A stretch of 64,000 nucleotides of DNA from Micromonospora cathayae (GTDB lineage: Bacteria > Actinomycetota > Actinomycetes > Mycobacteriales > Micromonosporaceae), in assembly GCF_028993575.1 (NCBI RefSeq), contig NZ_CP118615.1, positions 2,480,001 through 2,544,000 on the forward strand, read 5' to 3'. Below are positions 1 through 9,572 of this stretch, in pieces. The position numbers and the translations under genes were made by a program. The notes below the pieces were generated by a model. The model was not told where the DNA came from. It saw only the letters and a program-made list of their open reading frames with translations, and made no database searches. Position 1 is the first letter of the stretch; each line of letters starts with the position of its first letter.

Positions 1-345
1 CCGCCCGTACGCGTCACAGACCGCCATCAGGTGCGCCCCGTCGGTGGCGATCCCGCCGAGCAGGTCCCGGAACAGCGGCAGCACCCGGGCCAGCGGGTGC
101 CCGGCCCGGTAGTCCTCCAGGTCGGCCCCGGTCAGCTCGACCGGTGGGGTGGCCTCCGGGTCGAGCAGCGCCCCGACCGACCGCCGCCACGAGTTCGCCA
201 CCACGTCGCGTACCCGTCCGGGGTCGGCCGCCTCGGTCAGGAACGCCTCGTGGGCGGCACCGACCTGGGCGATCCGTTCGCGCGGATCGGCACCGAACTC
301 CAGGGCGAGCCACGGGTCGGCCACGGCCACCTCCTCGGCCCCCAT
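1..345 (-). CDS. GAF-type transcriptional regulator, N-terminal part (cut by window edge)
   Basis: Reading the minus strand from the ATG at 345 gives 115 uninterrupted codons to the window edge. The N-terminus contains VVANSWRRSV and GHPLARVLPLFRDL, then AHLMAVCDAYGR. This is the pattern at the start of AcoR-like regulators, where a 'SW.RS' segment precedes a GAF sensor domain. Only the N-terminus and the beginning of the GAF domain are present, so the output domain cannot be seen. A GTG five codons upstream (360) is an alternative start. In actinomycetes such regulators often sit near aldehyde or alcohol dehydrogenase genes, but the target cannot be told here. Family assignment is inferred from sequence pattern only. 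Confidence 0.7.
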   Translation of the reverse strand, partial: MGAEEVAVADPWLALEFGADPRERIAQVGAAHEAFLTEAADPGRVRDVVANSWRRSVGALLDPEATPPVELTGADLEDYRAGHPLARVLPLFRDLLGGIATDGAHLMAVCDAYGR

Positions 346-398
346 GGTGACCCAGCTCACCCGTGATCGCCAAGGGCGGTGAGCCTATGGAGATGGGC

Positions 399-623
399 TC
401 AAGAACAGAGGTTGTCGTTCTTGAGCCCCTGCACGAATGCCGTCCAGCGGGCCGGTGGGAACATCAGGACGGGGCCGGATGGATCTTTGCTGTCGCGTAG
501 ACCGACCAGGCCGTCAAGGTCTGCTGCCATCTCGACGCATTCGCCGGAGCCGTTGCTGCGGCTGCTCTTACGCCACGTCGCGGTGGTGCGCCTGGCCGTG
601 CTGGCCGCCTCGCCCTGGTCCAC
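399..623 (-). CDS. DUF397 domain protein
   Basis: A 74-residue protein starting at GTG 623, with AGAGGA just upstream. It carries the DUF397 signature: TWRKSSRSNGSGECVEMA, then GLRDSKDP and a terminal W-x-x-F segment (RWTAFVQGLK). It lies 12 bases downstream of the XRE regulator on the same strand, so the two are probably co-transcribed. In Streptomyces and relatives, DUF397 proteins are small partners of XRE/DUF5753 regulators (WhiJ-type pairs) that affect development and antibiotic production. The biochemical role is unknown. Length and motif fit the family well. Confidence 0.93.
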   Translation of the reverse strand: MDQGEAASTARRTTATWRKSSRSNGSGECVEMAADLDGLVGLRDSKDPSGPVLMFPPARWTAFVQGLKNDNLCS

Positions 624-635
624 CGGCCCGTCCTC

Positions 636-1472
636 TCACAACCTGTCGATCGCCTTCTGGATCAGGTCGCGTGACTCGCGGGCGCTGGCGGCGTTGGCGA
701 CCAGGTGCTCGAAGACGCGGCTGTACTCCCTGACCTGTTGGCCTTCGAGGTAGAGACTACCCGCGCGGTTCTCCAGGTAGACGATCCCGGGATCGGCGGG
801 CTCCGGGAACGCGAGAACGATGAAGGCGCTACCCATCGAGCCGTACTCGCCGGCACCGAAGGTGAGGATCTGCACGGTGGTGCCGGGCTGCTCAGCGGCA
901 TCGAGCAGGTGGCGGAGTTGAGCCTTGAAGGTTCCCGATCCGCCGACCGGTCGGTGCAGCACGGACTCGTCCAGCACCGCCCACAGCTTGGGTGAGGTCT
1001 CGGACTCCTGGCGACGAAGGCGCAGCTCCACGCGTCGGTTCACCTCCTCCGTCGGCGCGTCCGGGTGTTCGGCGCGGACGATCGCGCGGGCGTAGTCGGG
1101 CGTCTGGAGCAGGCCGGGAACGAGTTGCGGTTGGAACACGCGGATCTCGGAGGCTTCGGCTTCGAGTCCTACGTAGACCTCGAACCACTCGGGCAGGACG
1201 TCGTCGTACGCCTGCCACCAGCCGCGCTTGCGGGCGTCCCGGGCGACCTGGACGAGCGCGTCGACCTCCTCGCCCTCCACCCCGTACAGCTCGAGGAGCC
1301 CACGGGCGACGGGCGGGAGGACGGAGACCTGGGCGTTCTCGATCCGGCTCAGCGCCGACTTGGAGATGCCGATCTCCTTGGCCGCCTGGTCGGCGGTCAT
1401 GCCGGTCTGCTCGCGGAGGCGACGCAGGGCGGTGGCGAGTCGCCTTCTGCGCACTGTGGGGCTTCCTGTCAT
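636..1472 (-). CDS. XRE-family helix-turn-helix regulator with DUF5753
   Basis: A 278-residue DNA-binding protein. The N-terminal helix-turn-helix (about residues 10-65) has LRRLREQTGMTADQAAKEIG followed by SKSALSRIENA. The remaining 200 residues match the DUF5753 sensor-like region, including QLVPGLLQTPDYARA and VLDESVLHRPVGG. I chose the ATG at 1472 because the helix-turn-helix begins right after it; the frame stays open for 11 more codons upstream to 1505. It is followed 12 bases later by its DUF397 partner. Such pairs are multi-copy in actinomycetes and regulate sporulation or secondary metabolism. The ligand and the DNA target cannot be read from the sequence. Confidence 0.93.
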   Translation of the reverse strand: MTGSPTVRRRRLATALRRLREQTGMTADQAAKEIGISKSALSRIENAQVSVLPPVARGLLELYGVEGEEVDALVQVARDARKRGWWQAYDDVLPEWFEVYVGLEAEASEIRVFQPQLVPGLLQTPDYARAIVRAEHPDAPTEEVNRRVELRLRRQESETSPKLWAVLDESVLHRPVGGSGTFKAQLRHLLDAAEQPGTTVQILTFGAGEYGSMGSAFIVLAFPEPADPGIVYLENRAGSLYLEGQQVREYSRVFEHLVANAASARESRDLIQKAIDRL

Positions 1473-1754
1473 GACGGAGAGTGTTCCATTCTCTGGACGC
1501 GACACGCAATGGCTCGGTTGAGAATCGGGAGTTGCGTATCGGGCTAGTTCTGGTCAACTATGAGTGAGCGTGCTGCTACTGGTTGAGCTTGGCGGCTGAC
1601 CGTCCACAGCGGCGCGTGCGGGTGACCCTGGTGCCGTACTTGCTGGTGGTAGCTGCGGTGGCAGGTCTGGGGAGGGGTTCCGTCCGCTCGCGGAGGGCGG
1701 ACGGGACCGTTCCCTGTTGACGGCGTGCGAGAGGCAGAGAGGCGGGTGGCCGTG

Positions 1755-2093
1755 ATGCGGCTGTTCTTCCGGCGGCGTACCGAGAACCCTGGCCGGCACC
1801 ACCGGCCGCCCCGGCAGCGACCGGCGCGGGGTGGGTTGTACCGGTCGGCGGTGTGCGCGCCGTTGCGGCCTACGCAGGTGCGCGGGCGGTCGTTCGGCAC
1901 CACCGGGTTCGGGCGGCGTGGCCTGGACCCGGGCGAGGTGACCGACTTCCTGGATCGGGTGGCCGGTGACCTGGCGGGCCTGTACGCGGCGTTGGAGCAG
2001 GCTCGGGAGGAGAACGCGCGGATCAAGGACGCGCTGCGGCAGTGGCAGACCCGTCAGGCGCGGCGGGAACAACGTAACGCGGGGTGGTTCTGA
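1755..2093 (+). CDS. DivIVA-domain protein, small
   Basis: About 112 residues. After a basic, arginine-rich N-terminus comes a DivIVA-like segment: LRPTQVRGRSF, then RRGLDPGEVTDFLDRVAGDL, then a coiled coil rich in A, L, E and R to residue 105. Canonical DivIVA/Wag31 organises polar growth. This protein is far shorter and has only the first DivIVA-type region, so it is a paralogue rather than Wag31 itself. The ATG at 1755 is preferred; an in-frame start 10 codons upstream at 1725 is possible. The next gene starts at the base directly after its stop codon, so the two are translationally coupled. Confidence 0.8.
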   Translation: MRLFFRRRTENPGRHHRPPRQRPARGGLYRSAVCAPLRPTQVRGRSFGTTGFGRRGLDPGEVTDFLDRVAGDLAGLYAALEQAREENARIKDALRQWQTRQARREQRNAGWF

Positions 2094-2345
2094 GTGTCCG
2101 GGCGGTTCGTGGTGCACCTGCCGGTGGTCGTCGCCGACCTGGACGCGGCGGGTCGGCTGGCCCGGATGGTGGCCCGGTCGTTGAGTTACCTGCCGATGGT
2201 GGACCCGGGCGAGACGACCGTGTCGTACGAGGACGAGCAGGGCGTACGCCACCGGGTGTTCTGTGATCGACGGGTGTCAACCGGCCGACGGTGCCTGCTC
2301 GCGGCCGGCCACGACGGCGACTGTGCCCGCCGGCTACCCCGCTGA
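2094..2345 (+). CDS. Small conserved hypothetical protein with Cys/His C-terminus
   Basis: An 83-residue protein that begins with GTG directly after the stop of the DivIVA-like gene. It has no signal peptide or membrane segment. The C-terminal half contains RVFCDRRV, then GRRCLLAAGHDGDC; three cysteines and a histidine in this arrangement could bind a metal, but that is inference. I do not recognise a named family. Immediate coupling to the DivIVA-like gene suggests a shared process. Third-position GC is high, which supports real coding. Confidence 0.75.
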   Translation: MSGRFVVHLPVVVADLDAAGRLARMVARSLSYLPMVDPGETTVSYEDEQGVRHRVFCDRRVSTGRRCLLAAGHDGDCARRLPR

Positions 2346-2617
2346 CCGGGCCGCGTCGGCTGTCCGGAGAGCGGCCGTTCGGGCGGTGCACCGGTACCGA
2401 CCGGTGGTCGACGGTTGGGCCGGACGCCGTACCTGGTCATAGGTCTTGTGTTCCGCCACAGTGGACGACCGGACGGCCGGAGCCGGCAGCGGGACGGCGG
2501 TGGGACGGTTTCCGGTGTGCCGGCCGGACCGAGCCGCCACCGGGAACGCCTGATCGATGGCGATGACCAGCGGCACGGTGGTTATCGATCGAGTCGGCGC
2601 TGACCACACTCGTCGCT

Positions 2618-3439
2618 GTGACAGATCAGCACCCGCACCAGCCGCCGCAGCCGCCCACCCACAGTTTCCCGCCCGGGATGCTGCCGCCGTCCGCCGAAGG
2701 CCCGGTGTGGCAGGGCGGCCCCGGCACCGGGCCGACCTGGTCCGGTGGTAGCGGCGGCGGGCCGGGCTGGTTCGGGCGGCTCACCGCCCGGCAGCGCACC
2801 GGACTGCTGCTCGGCGGTGGGGCGCTGACCCTGATGCTGCTCTGCTGCGGTGGCCTCGCCGTCGTCGGCGCGACCGCCGAGCCCTCGCCGGAGTCCCGGC
2901 CGGCGGCCGCCGGTGCCCGTGACCAGGGCGTCCCGGAGCCGACCGTGGCGTCGCCGTCGCCCAGCACGGCCCCGACCCCGTCCGACACGCCGTCGCTGAC
3001 CCCGACACCGACGCCGTCCCCCACGCCGGTGGTGGAGACCCGGACGGTCACCGCGACGGAGAAGGTCCCGCACGGTACCCGGACCGTCAAGGACTCCTCC
3101 CTCGCCGAGGGGAAGCGGGTGGTGCGGACCCGGGGCATCGACGGGGTGCGGACGCTGACCTACCAGGTCACCGTCACCGACGGCGTGCAGACCGGCAGGA
3201 AACTGGTGCGTACGGCGGTGACCAGGAAGCCGGTCACCGAGGTGGTGGCGGTGGGCACCAGGCCGGCCCGGCGGTGCGACCCCAACTACAGCGGCTGCGT
3301 ACCGATCGCCAGCGACGTGGACTGCGCGGGCGGCAGCGGCAACGGTCCGGCGTACCTGAGCGGGGTGGTGGAGGTCATCGGTGACGACATCTACGACCTG
3401 GACCGGGACAACGACGGTCTGGCCTGCGAACGGGACTGA
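2618..3439 (+). CDS. Membrane-anchored G5 and excalibur domain protein
   Basis: A 273-residue envelope protein starting with GTG. Order of parts: a cytoplasmic Pro/Gly-rich N-terminus (1-60), one membrane segment around 62-87 (TGLLLGGGALTLMLLCCGGL), a Pro/Ser/Thr linker (90-140), a G5-type domain (about 142-225; TEKVPHGTRTVKDSSLAEG, then a second arm ending RKPVTEVVAVGT), and a C-terminal excalibur calcium-binding motif, DLDRDNDGLACERD. G5 domains bind cell-wall sugars, and excalibur is a DxDxDGxxCE calcium site found in secreted actinobacterial proteins. The likely location is outside the membrane, touching the cell wall. The gene ends at a strong shared hairpin facing the subtilase gene. 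Confidence 0.88.
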   Translation: MTDQHPHQPPQPPTHSFPPGMLPPSAEGPVWQGGPGTGPTWSGGSGGGPGWFGRLTARQRTGLLLGGGALTLMLLCCGGLAVVGATAEPSPESRPAAAGARDQGVPEPTVASPSPSTAPTPSDTPSLTPTPTPSPTPVVETRTVTATEKVPHGTRTVKDSSLAEGKRVVRTRGIDGVRTLTYQVTVTDGVQTGRKLVRTAVTRKPVTEVVAVGTRPARRCDPNYSGCVPIASDVDCAGGSGNGPAYLSGVVEVIGDDIYDLDRDNDGLACERD

Positions 3440-3451
3440 GCCGGAGTGGCG

Positions 3452-3490
3452 CAGGGCCCCTTCCCGCCGGGGTAGCGGGAAGGGGCCCTG
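3452..3490. terminator. Bidirectional terminator hairpin
   Basis: Perfect 16-bp inverted repeat (3452-3467 with 3475-3490; arms begin CAGGGCCCCTTCCCGC) with a 7-base loop, placed between two convergent genes ending at 3439 and 3501. There is no U-tract, as is usual in high-GC actinomycetes. Confidence 0.85.
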
Positions 3491-3500
3491 TCCTCACCCC

Positions 3501-5075
<1,575 letters not shown>

Positions 5076-5184
5076 CCCTCGGGGTGTCCCTTCCCTTGAG
5101 CAGCGCGCTTGTGGCGCGCCCATCGATCGAGGCTGATCGAGTGATCGGGATCGTAGGGCACGGACAGCGAAATACAGAGATGTG

Positions 5185-5203
5185 TTGATCTATTCGTGAT
5201 CAA
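5185..5203. promoter_or_regulatory. Palindrome upstream of the first subtilase gene
   Basis: TTGATC-N7-GATCAA about 110 bases upstream of the start at 5075, in the least GC-rich part of the gap. Several further GATC words follow toward the gene (5123-5152). This is a possible operator; the binding factor is unknown. Confidence 0.35.
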
Positions 5204-5232
5204 GGAGCTGGAGCGGACGGTGCGATCCCGCC

Positions 5233-5430
5233 GATATGGGACGCCACCCGGCCGATCCCCTGCCGGTCCGGGACGCCGCAGCGCCGGTGCCGGGAGGCCG
5301 TCGCGTCGGGGGTCGGGACGCGGTTGCGCCGAGGGTCGGGACGCCGCTGCACCGGTGCCGGGATGCCGTCGTGCCGAAGGTCGGGACGCCGCAGCGTCCG
5401 GGTCGGACGCCGGTGCCGGGAGGTGGCTGG
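5233..5430. repeat. Degenerate GGGACGCC repeat block
   Basis: The gap between the two subtilase genes (5076-5494) holds no convincing gene. Within it, variants of GTCGGGACGCCGC recur about seven times with irregular 20-45 base spacing, interleaved with GCCGGTGCCGGGA words. It looks like a decayed tandem array. Confidence 0.55.
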
Positions 5431-5439
5431 TGGCAGCGT

Positions 5440-5476
5440 CGGGCCCCTGCCGCGCGGGGTGCGCGACAGGGGCCCG
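5440..5476 (-). terminator. Terminator of the second subtilase gene
   Basis: A 16-bp stem with one mismatch (5440-5455 with 5461-5476) and a 5-base loop, starting 19 bases past the stop at 5495. The GGGCCCCT core resembles the terminator at 3452-3490. Confidence 0.75.
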
Positions 5477-5494
5477 GGCAGAGCAGAGAGCGGG

Positions 5495-7723
5495 TTACAG
5501 GCCCAGGGTCCAGCTGTTCAGGTAGCCGACGTCACCGGCGGCGGCGTCCTGTACGCGCAGGGTCCAGGTGCCGTTGCGGGCCTCCGAGGACAGGTTGACC
5601 GGGTAGGTCGTGTTGATGTTGTCGGCCGAGCCGCCGGCCCGGTTGTGCAGGACGTACGTGCTGCCGTCCGGGGCGACCAGGGTGACGACGAGGTCACCGA
5701 TGTACGTGTGCACGATGTTCACCGCGACGGTGCTGGTGGCCGAGGCGTTGCCGGTGCAGCCACTGACCACGATGGTGCTGCTGACCGTGGTGTTGTCACC
5801 GATGGTCACGTCGGTGCCGTTGGTGCCGCCGCAGGTGGGCGCCGGAGCACCGTCCAGCTTCAGCGTCCAGGAGTCGAGGTAGCCGACGTCACCCGAGGCG
5901 GCGTCCTGCACCCGCAGCTTCCAGGTGCCGTTGGCGGTCTCCGACGACAGGTTCACCGGGTAGGTCTGGTTGATGTTGTCGGTGCCGCTGCCGGTCCGGT
6001 TGTGCAGGACGTAGGCGCTGCCGTCCGGGGCGAGCAGGGTGACGACGAGGTCACCGATGTACGTGTGCACGATGTTCACCGCGACGGTGCTCGACGCCGA
6101 GGCGGCGCCGGCGCAGCCCGAGATGGTGATCGAGCTTTCCACGGTGCTGTTGTCGCTGATCGTGGCGTCGGTGTTGTTGGTCTGGACGCACCCGGGCGGC
6201 CCGTTGACGGTCAGCGCGTACGAGGTGCTCTGGGTGGTGACCGGCCCGGTCGCGGTGATGGTCACGGTGTACGTGCCCGGCCCGGTGCTGGCGCTGGCGG
6301 CGATGGTGAGGGTCGCGGACGCGCCGGTGCTGATCGACGCCGGGCTGAAGCTGGCGGTCGCCCCGGCCGGCAGACCGCTGGCGGTGAGGGCGACCGTCTG
6401 CGGGCTACCGACGGTGGTCGTGGTGGCGACCGTGGCGGTCAGCGAGCCGCCCGGGTTGACCGAACCGGCCGCCGGGGTCACCGCCACGCTGAAGTCCTGG
6501 GTCGGCGGCACGATGTTGCCGACGTAGAGGAGCTTGTTCGGCGAGCCGGTACCCGGGTTGGTGACCACGTTGCTGGTGGCGTCGTTGACCAGCTTGTCGC
6601 GGACCTGCTGCGGGGTGTACGACGGGTTGGCCGCCAGCGCCAGCGCCGCCGCGCCGGCCACGTGCGGGCTCGCCATCGACGTGCCGCTGATGGTGTTGGT
6701 GGCGGTGTCACCGGTGTACCAGGCCGAGGTGATCGACGAGCCCGGGGCGAAGATGTCCAGGCAGGTGCCGATGTTGGAGTAGCTGGCGCGGGCGTCGGTG
6801 GACTCGGTGGCCCCGACGGTGATGGCGGCCGGCGTGCTGGCCGGCGAGACGTTGCAGGCGTTCGCGCCGGACTCGTTGCCGGCCGCGACCGCGTAGCTGA
6901 CGCCGTCGGCGATCGAGGCGGCCACCGCGTCGTTGGTGGCCTGGTCGAAGCCGCCGCCGAGGCTCATGTTCGCCACCGCGCGCTCGCCCGGGTCGTGGTC
7001 GCCGGTGACCCAGTCGATCCCGGCGATGACCTGCGCGTAGGTGCCGCTGCCGGCACAGTTGAGCACCCGTACGCCGACCAGGGTGACGCCCTTGGCGACG
7101 CCGTACGCGGTGCCACCGACGGTGCCGGCGACGTGCGTGCCGTGGCCGTTGCAGTCGTCGGCGCTGCCGCCGTCGATGGCGTCGAAGCCGGTGACCGCCC
7201 GGGTGCCGAAGTCACCGTGGCTGAACCGGATGCCGGTGTCGATGATGTACGCCGTCACGCCCGAGCCGTTGTTCGGGTAGGTGTACGACGAGTTCAGCGG
7301 CAGGTTGCGCTGGTCGACCCGGTCCAGCCCCCAGGACGGGGTGGGCGTCTGGGTGGCCGCGATGCTGACCTCGTGGTTCTGCTGGACGTACTTCACCGAG
7401 GGGTGGGCGGCGAGCCGGCGGGCCGCCGTCTCGGAGAGCCGGGCCTCGAATCCGCGCAGCGCGTTGGAGTAGGTGCGGGCGACCGTGCCGCCGTGTTCCC
7501 GGGCGAGCGACCGGGCCGAGGCGTCGACCCCGGTACGGGCCACGGCGGTCTCCTTGAGGACCACGACGTACGAGTCGGCGACGGCGGTGTCGCCACCGGC
7601 CTGGAGGATCGCCCCCTCGGCGGGTGCGGCGGTTGCGGGGGCGGCGAAGGCCACCGCGGCGGCCACGGCGGCGGTGGTGACGCCGAGGCGCCAGCGGTGC
7701 CTGGCGGCGGGATCGAGAGCCAT
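5495..7723 (-). CDS. Secreted subtilisin-like protease (S8) with Ig-like domain and two P domains
   Basis: A 742-residue paralogue of the neighbouring protease with extra C-terminal modules. Signal peptide 1-33, I9 propeptide about 50-119, S8 domain about 125-402 with Asp162 (YIIDTGI), His194 (NGHGTHVAGT) and Ser349 (SGTSMASPH). An Ig-like Thr/Ser-rich domain follows at about 410-508 (DFSVAVTPAAGSVNPGG), then two tandem P domains, about 510-625 and 632-742, each with VHTYIGDLVVTL and ending in a SWTL segment. The catalytic and P-domain parts are very similar to the first copy, which points to gene duplication followed by gain or loss of domains. It is probably an extracellular nutrient or developmental protease. 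Confidence 0.96.
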   Translation of the reverse strand: MALDPAARHRWRLGVTTAAVAAAVAFAAPATAAPAEGAILQAGGDTAVADSYVVVLKETAVARTGVDASARSLAREHGGTVARTYSNALRGFEARLSETAARRLAAHPSVKYVQQNHEVSIAATQTPTPSWGLDRVDQRNLPLNSSYTYPNNGSGVTAYIIDTGIRFSHGDFGTRAVTGFDAIDGGSADDCNGHGTHVAGTVGGTAYGVAKGVTLVGVRVLNCAGSGTYAQVIAGIDWVTGDHDPGERAVANMSLGGGFDQATNDAVAASIADGVSYAVAAGNESGANACNVSPASTPAAITVGATESTDARASYSNIGTCLDIFAPGSSITSAWYTGDTATNTISGTSMASPHVAGAAALALAANPSYTPQQVRDKLVNDATSNVVTNPGTGSPNKLLYVGNIVPPTQDFSVAVTPAAGSVNPGGSLTATVATTTTVGSPQTVALTASGLPAGATASFSPASISTGASATLTIAASASTGPGTYTVTITATGPVTTQSTSYALTVNGPPGCVQTNNTDATISDNSTVESSITISGCAGAASASSTVAVNIVHTYIGDLVVTLLAPDGSAYVLHNRTGSGTDNINQTYPVNLSSETANGTWKLRVQDAASGDVGYLDSWTLKLDGAPAPTCGGTNGTDVTIGDNTTVSSTIVVSGCTGNASATSTVAVNIVHTYIGDLVVTLVAPDGSTYVLHNRAGGSADNINTTYPVNLSSEARNGTWTLRVQDAAAGDVGYLNSWTLGL

Positions 7724-8024
7724 CTGACATGTCCCTTCGTGAGCGACACGCTCATGCCAAGTGATCGACCGGCGTCGATCTGGTGAGGAGATGTTAGACG
7801 GCAGACATTCAAAAGCAGATACGTTTCGATTAACTGGCGGGAATCCGACCGTGCCGGAACCCGGCTGGGCGGGTCCGCTCGTGCCGATTGCGCCCCGTTG
7901 GCGCGTTCTGCCGCTTCGTGCACAAGCCGGATCGGCAGGTCGTCGGCGGGCTGGGGCGCTGGGCTGGGGCGCGCTGGTTCCGGGCTAGTTCCGGGGTTGC
8001 GCCGGGCTGGGGCCGGGGCTGGTT

Positions 8025-8099
8025 GATCAACTCCAGGTTGCCGATATCGGGGTATCCGGGTCGGGCTGACACCCCGATATCGGCGAAACGGAGTCGATC
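8025..8099. repeat. Long inverted repeat built on CCGATATCGG
   Basis: Two 29-base arms (8025-8053 and 8071-8099) separated by 17 bases. The inner 14 bases of each arm (GCCGATATCGGGGT and its complement) pair perfectly; the outer half has a few mismatches. Each arm contains the self-palindrome CCGATATCGG. It could form a cruciform, or act as a protein-binding site or extragenic repeat element. Confidence 0.8.
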
Positions 8100-8253
8100 A
8101 TGCCCAGCCCGGTCGGCCCGGTCGGCCCGGTCGGTCCGGGACTTGCGGGCCGGTCGGGGTTGTAGGGGCTGGGGCGGGTCGGGGGCTTGCGGCCTGGACG
8201 GGCCCGGGGACGTGCGGGCAGGGTGGGCCGGGCCGTACAGGCTGGAGCGGGTC

Positions 8254-8281
8254 GGGGCGGGCGGGGGTGGGTGGGGTGGGG
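8254..8281 (+). other. G-quadruplex-forming tract
   Basis: Six runs of 3-5 G separated by single C or T bases, directly abutting the stop codon of gabT. The G-rich strand is the template strand for gabT. Confidence 0.6.
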
Positions 8282-8282
8282 C

Positions 8283-9569
8283 TCAGGTGGTGGAGGTGGT
8301 GGCGAAGGCGGCGTCCAGGATGTCCAGGGCCCGGGACAACTCACCGTCGGAGATCACCAACGGGGGCAGGAACCGCAGCACGTTGCCGTAGGTGCCGCAG
8401 GTCAGGGTGAGCAGGCCGGCGGCGTGACAGGCCGCCGACACCGCCGCCGCGGCGGCCGGATCGGGGGTCAGGGTGCCCGGTCGGACCAGCTCCACCGCCA
8501 GCATCGCGCCCCGGCCGCGTACCTCGGCCACCCGGGCGTCCCCGGCGGCGACCGCGTGCAGCCGGGGCCACATGGTCGCCCAGATCCGCCGGGCCGCGGC
8601 GGCCAGGTCCTGCTCCCGCATGATCTCGATGCTGGCCAGCGCCGCCGCGCAGGCGACCGGGTTGCCGCCGTACGTGCCGCCCAGGCCGCCGACGTGCACC
8701 GCGTCCATCAGCTCCGCCCGGCCGGTCACCGCGGCCAACGGCAACCCACCGGCGATGCCCTTCGCCGTGGTGACCAGGTCCGGCTGCACGCCCTCGTGCT
8801 CGCAGGCGAACCAGTCCCCGGTCCGGCAGAAGCCCGTCTGGATCTCGTCGGCCACGAACACCACCCCGGCCGCCGTCGCCCACTCCCGCAACGCGGGCAG
8901 GAAACCCCCGGCCGGTACGACGAAGCCGCCCTCGCCCTGGATCGGCTCGATCAGCAGCGCGGCCACGTTCTCCGCGCCGACCTGCTTCTCCACCAGCTCG
9001 ATCGCCCGCGCCGCCGCGTCCGGGCCGGACAGGCCACCGTCGCGCAACGGGTACGACATCGGCACCCGGTACACCTCACCGGCGAACGGCCCGAACCGGT
9101 GCTTGTACGGCATGTTCTTCGCGGTCAACGCCATGGTCAGGTTGGTCCGGCCGTGGTACGCGTGCTCGAAGACCACCACCGCCGGTCGCCCGGTCGCGTG
9201 CCGGGCGATCTTGACGGCGTTCTCCACCGCCTCCGCGCCCGAGTTCAGCAGGATCGAGCGCTTCTCGAAGCGGCCCGGGGTGAGCGCGTTCAGCTCCTCG
9301 CAGACCGTCACGTACGACTCGTACGGGGCCACCATGAAGCAGGTGTGGGTGAAGCGTTCCACCTGCTCGCGGACCGCCGCCACCACCCGGGGCGCGGCGT
9401 GCCCGACGTTGGTCACCGCGATGCCGGCGGCGAAGTCCAGCCACTGCCGACCGTCCACGTCGGTGATCGTCGCCCCGGACGCACGGTCCACGTACGACGG
9501 CACCACGCTCCCCACACCCCGCGCCACCGCCGCGGTACGGCGCTTGTGCAGCTCCGTCGAGTCGGCCAC
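8283..9569 (-). CDS. gabT: 4-aminobutyrate aminotransferase
   Basis: A 428-residue class-III PLP aminotransferase. It moves the amino group of GABA to 2-oxoglutarate, giving succinate semialdehyde and glutamate. Visible motifs: NSGAEAVENAVKIAR (PLP phosphate region, about 109-123), YHGRTNLTMALT (138-149), EPIQGEGGF (208-216), DEIQTGF with Asp241 contacting the PLP ring, and Lys270 in TTAKGIAGGLPL as the Schiff-base lysine. Length is normal for bacterial GabT. It lies 3 bases downstream of the aldehyde dehydrogenase gene, so the two form an operon that converts an aminoaldehyde to GABA and then to succinate semialdehyde. Substrate is inferred from family resemblance; related omega-amino acids are possible. 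Confidence 0.92.
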   Translation of the reverse strand: MADSTELHKRRTAAVARGVGSVVPSYVDRASGATITDVDGRQWLDFAAGIAVTNVGHAAPRVVAAVREQVERFTHTCFMVAPYESYVTVCEELNALTPGRFEKRSILLNSGAEAVENAVKIARHATGRPAVVVFEHAYHGRTNLTMALTAKNMPYKHRFGPFAGEVYRVPMSYPLRDGGLSGPDAAARAIELVEKQVGAENVAALLIEPIQGEGGFVVPAGGFLPALREWATAAGVVFVADEIQTGFCRTGDWFACEHEGVQPDLVTTAKGIAGGLPLAAVTGRAELMDAVHVGGLGGTYGGNPVACAAALASIEIMREQDLAAAARRIWATMWPRLHAVAAGDARVAEVRGRGAMLAVELVRPGTLTPDPAAAAAVSAACHAAGLLTLTCGTYGNVLRFLPPLVISDGELSRALDILDAAFATTSTT

Positions 9570-9572
9570 GGC

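Larger units (their letters stand above)
7724..8282. other. 559-base gap without a convincing gene
   Basis: Holds the upstream region of the subtilase gene, with a perfect palindrome, GATCGAC-CGGC-GTCGATC, at 7763-7780 and an AT-richer patch at 7790-7840. It also holds a long inverted repeat at 8025-8099, short GGTCGGCCC tandem repeats around 8108-8135, and a G-rich tract ending at the gabT stop. No open frame in it shows protein-like composition. Confidence 0.7.
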
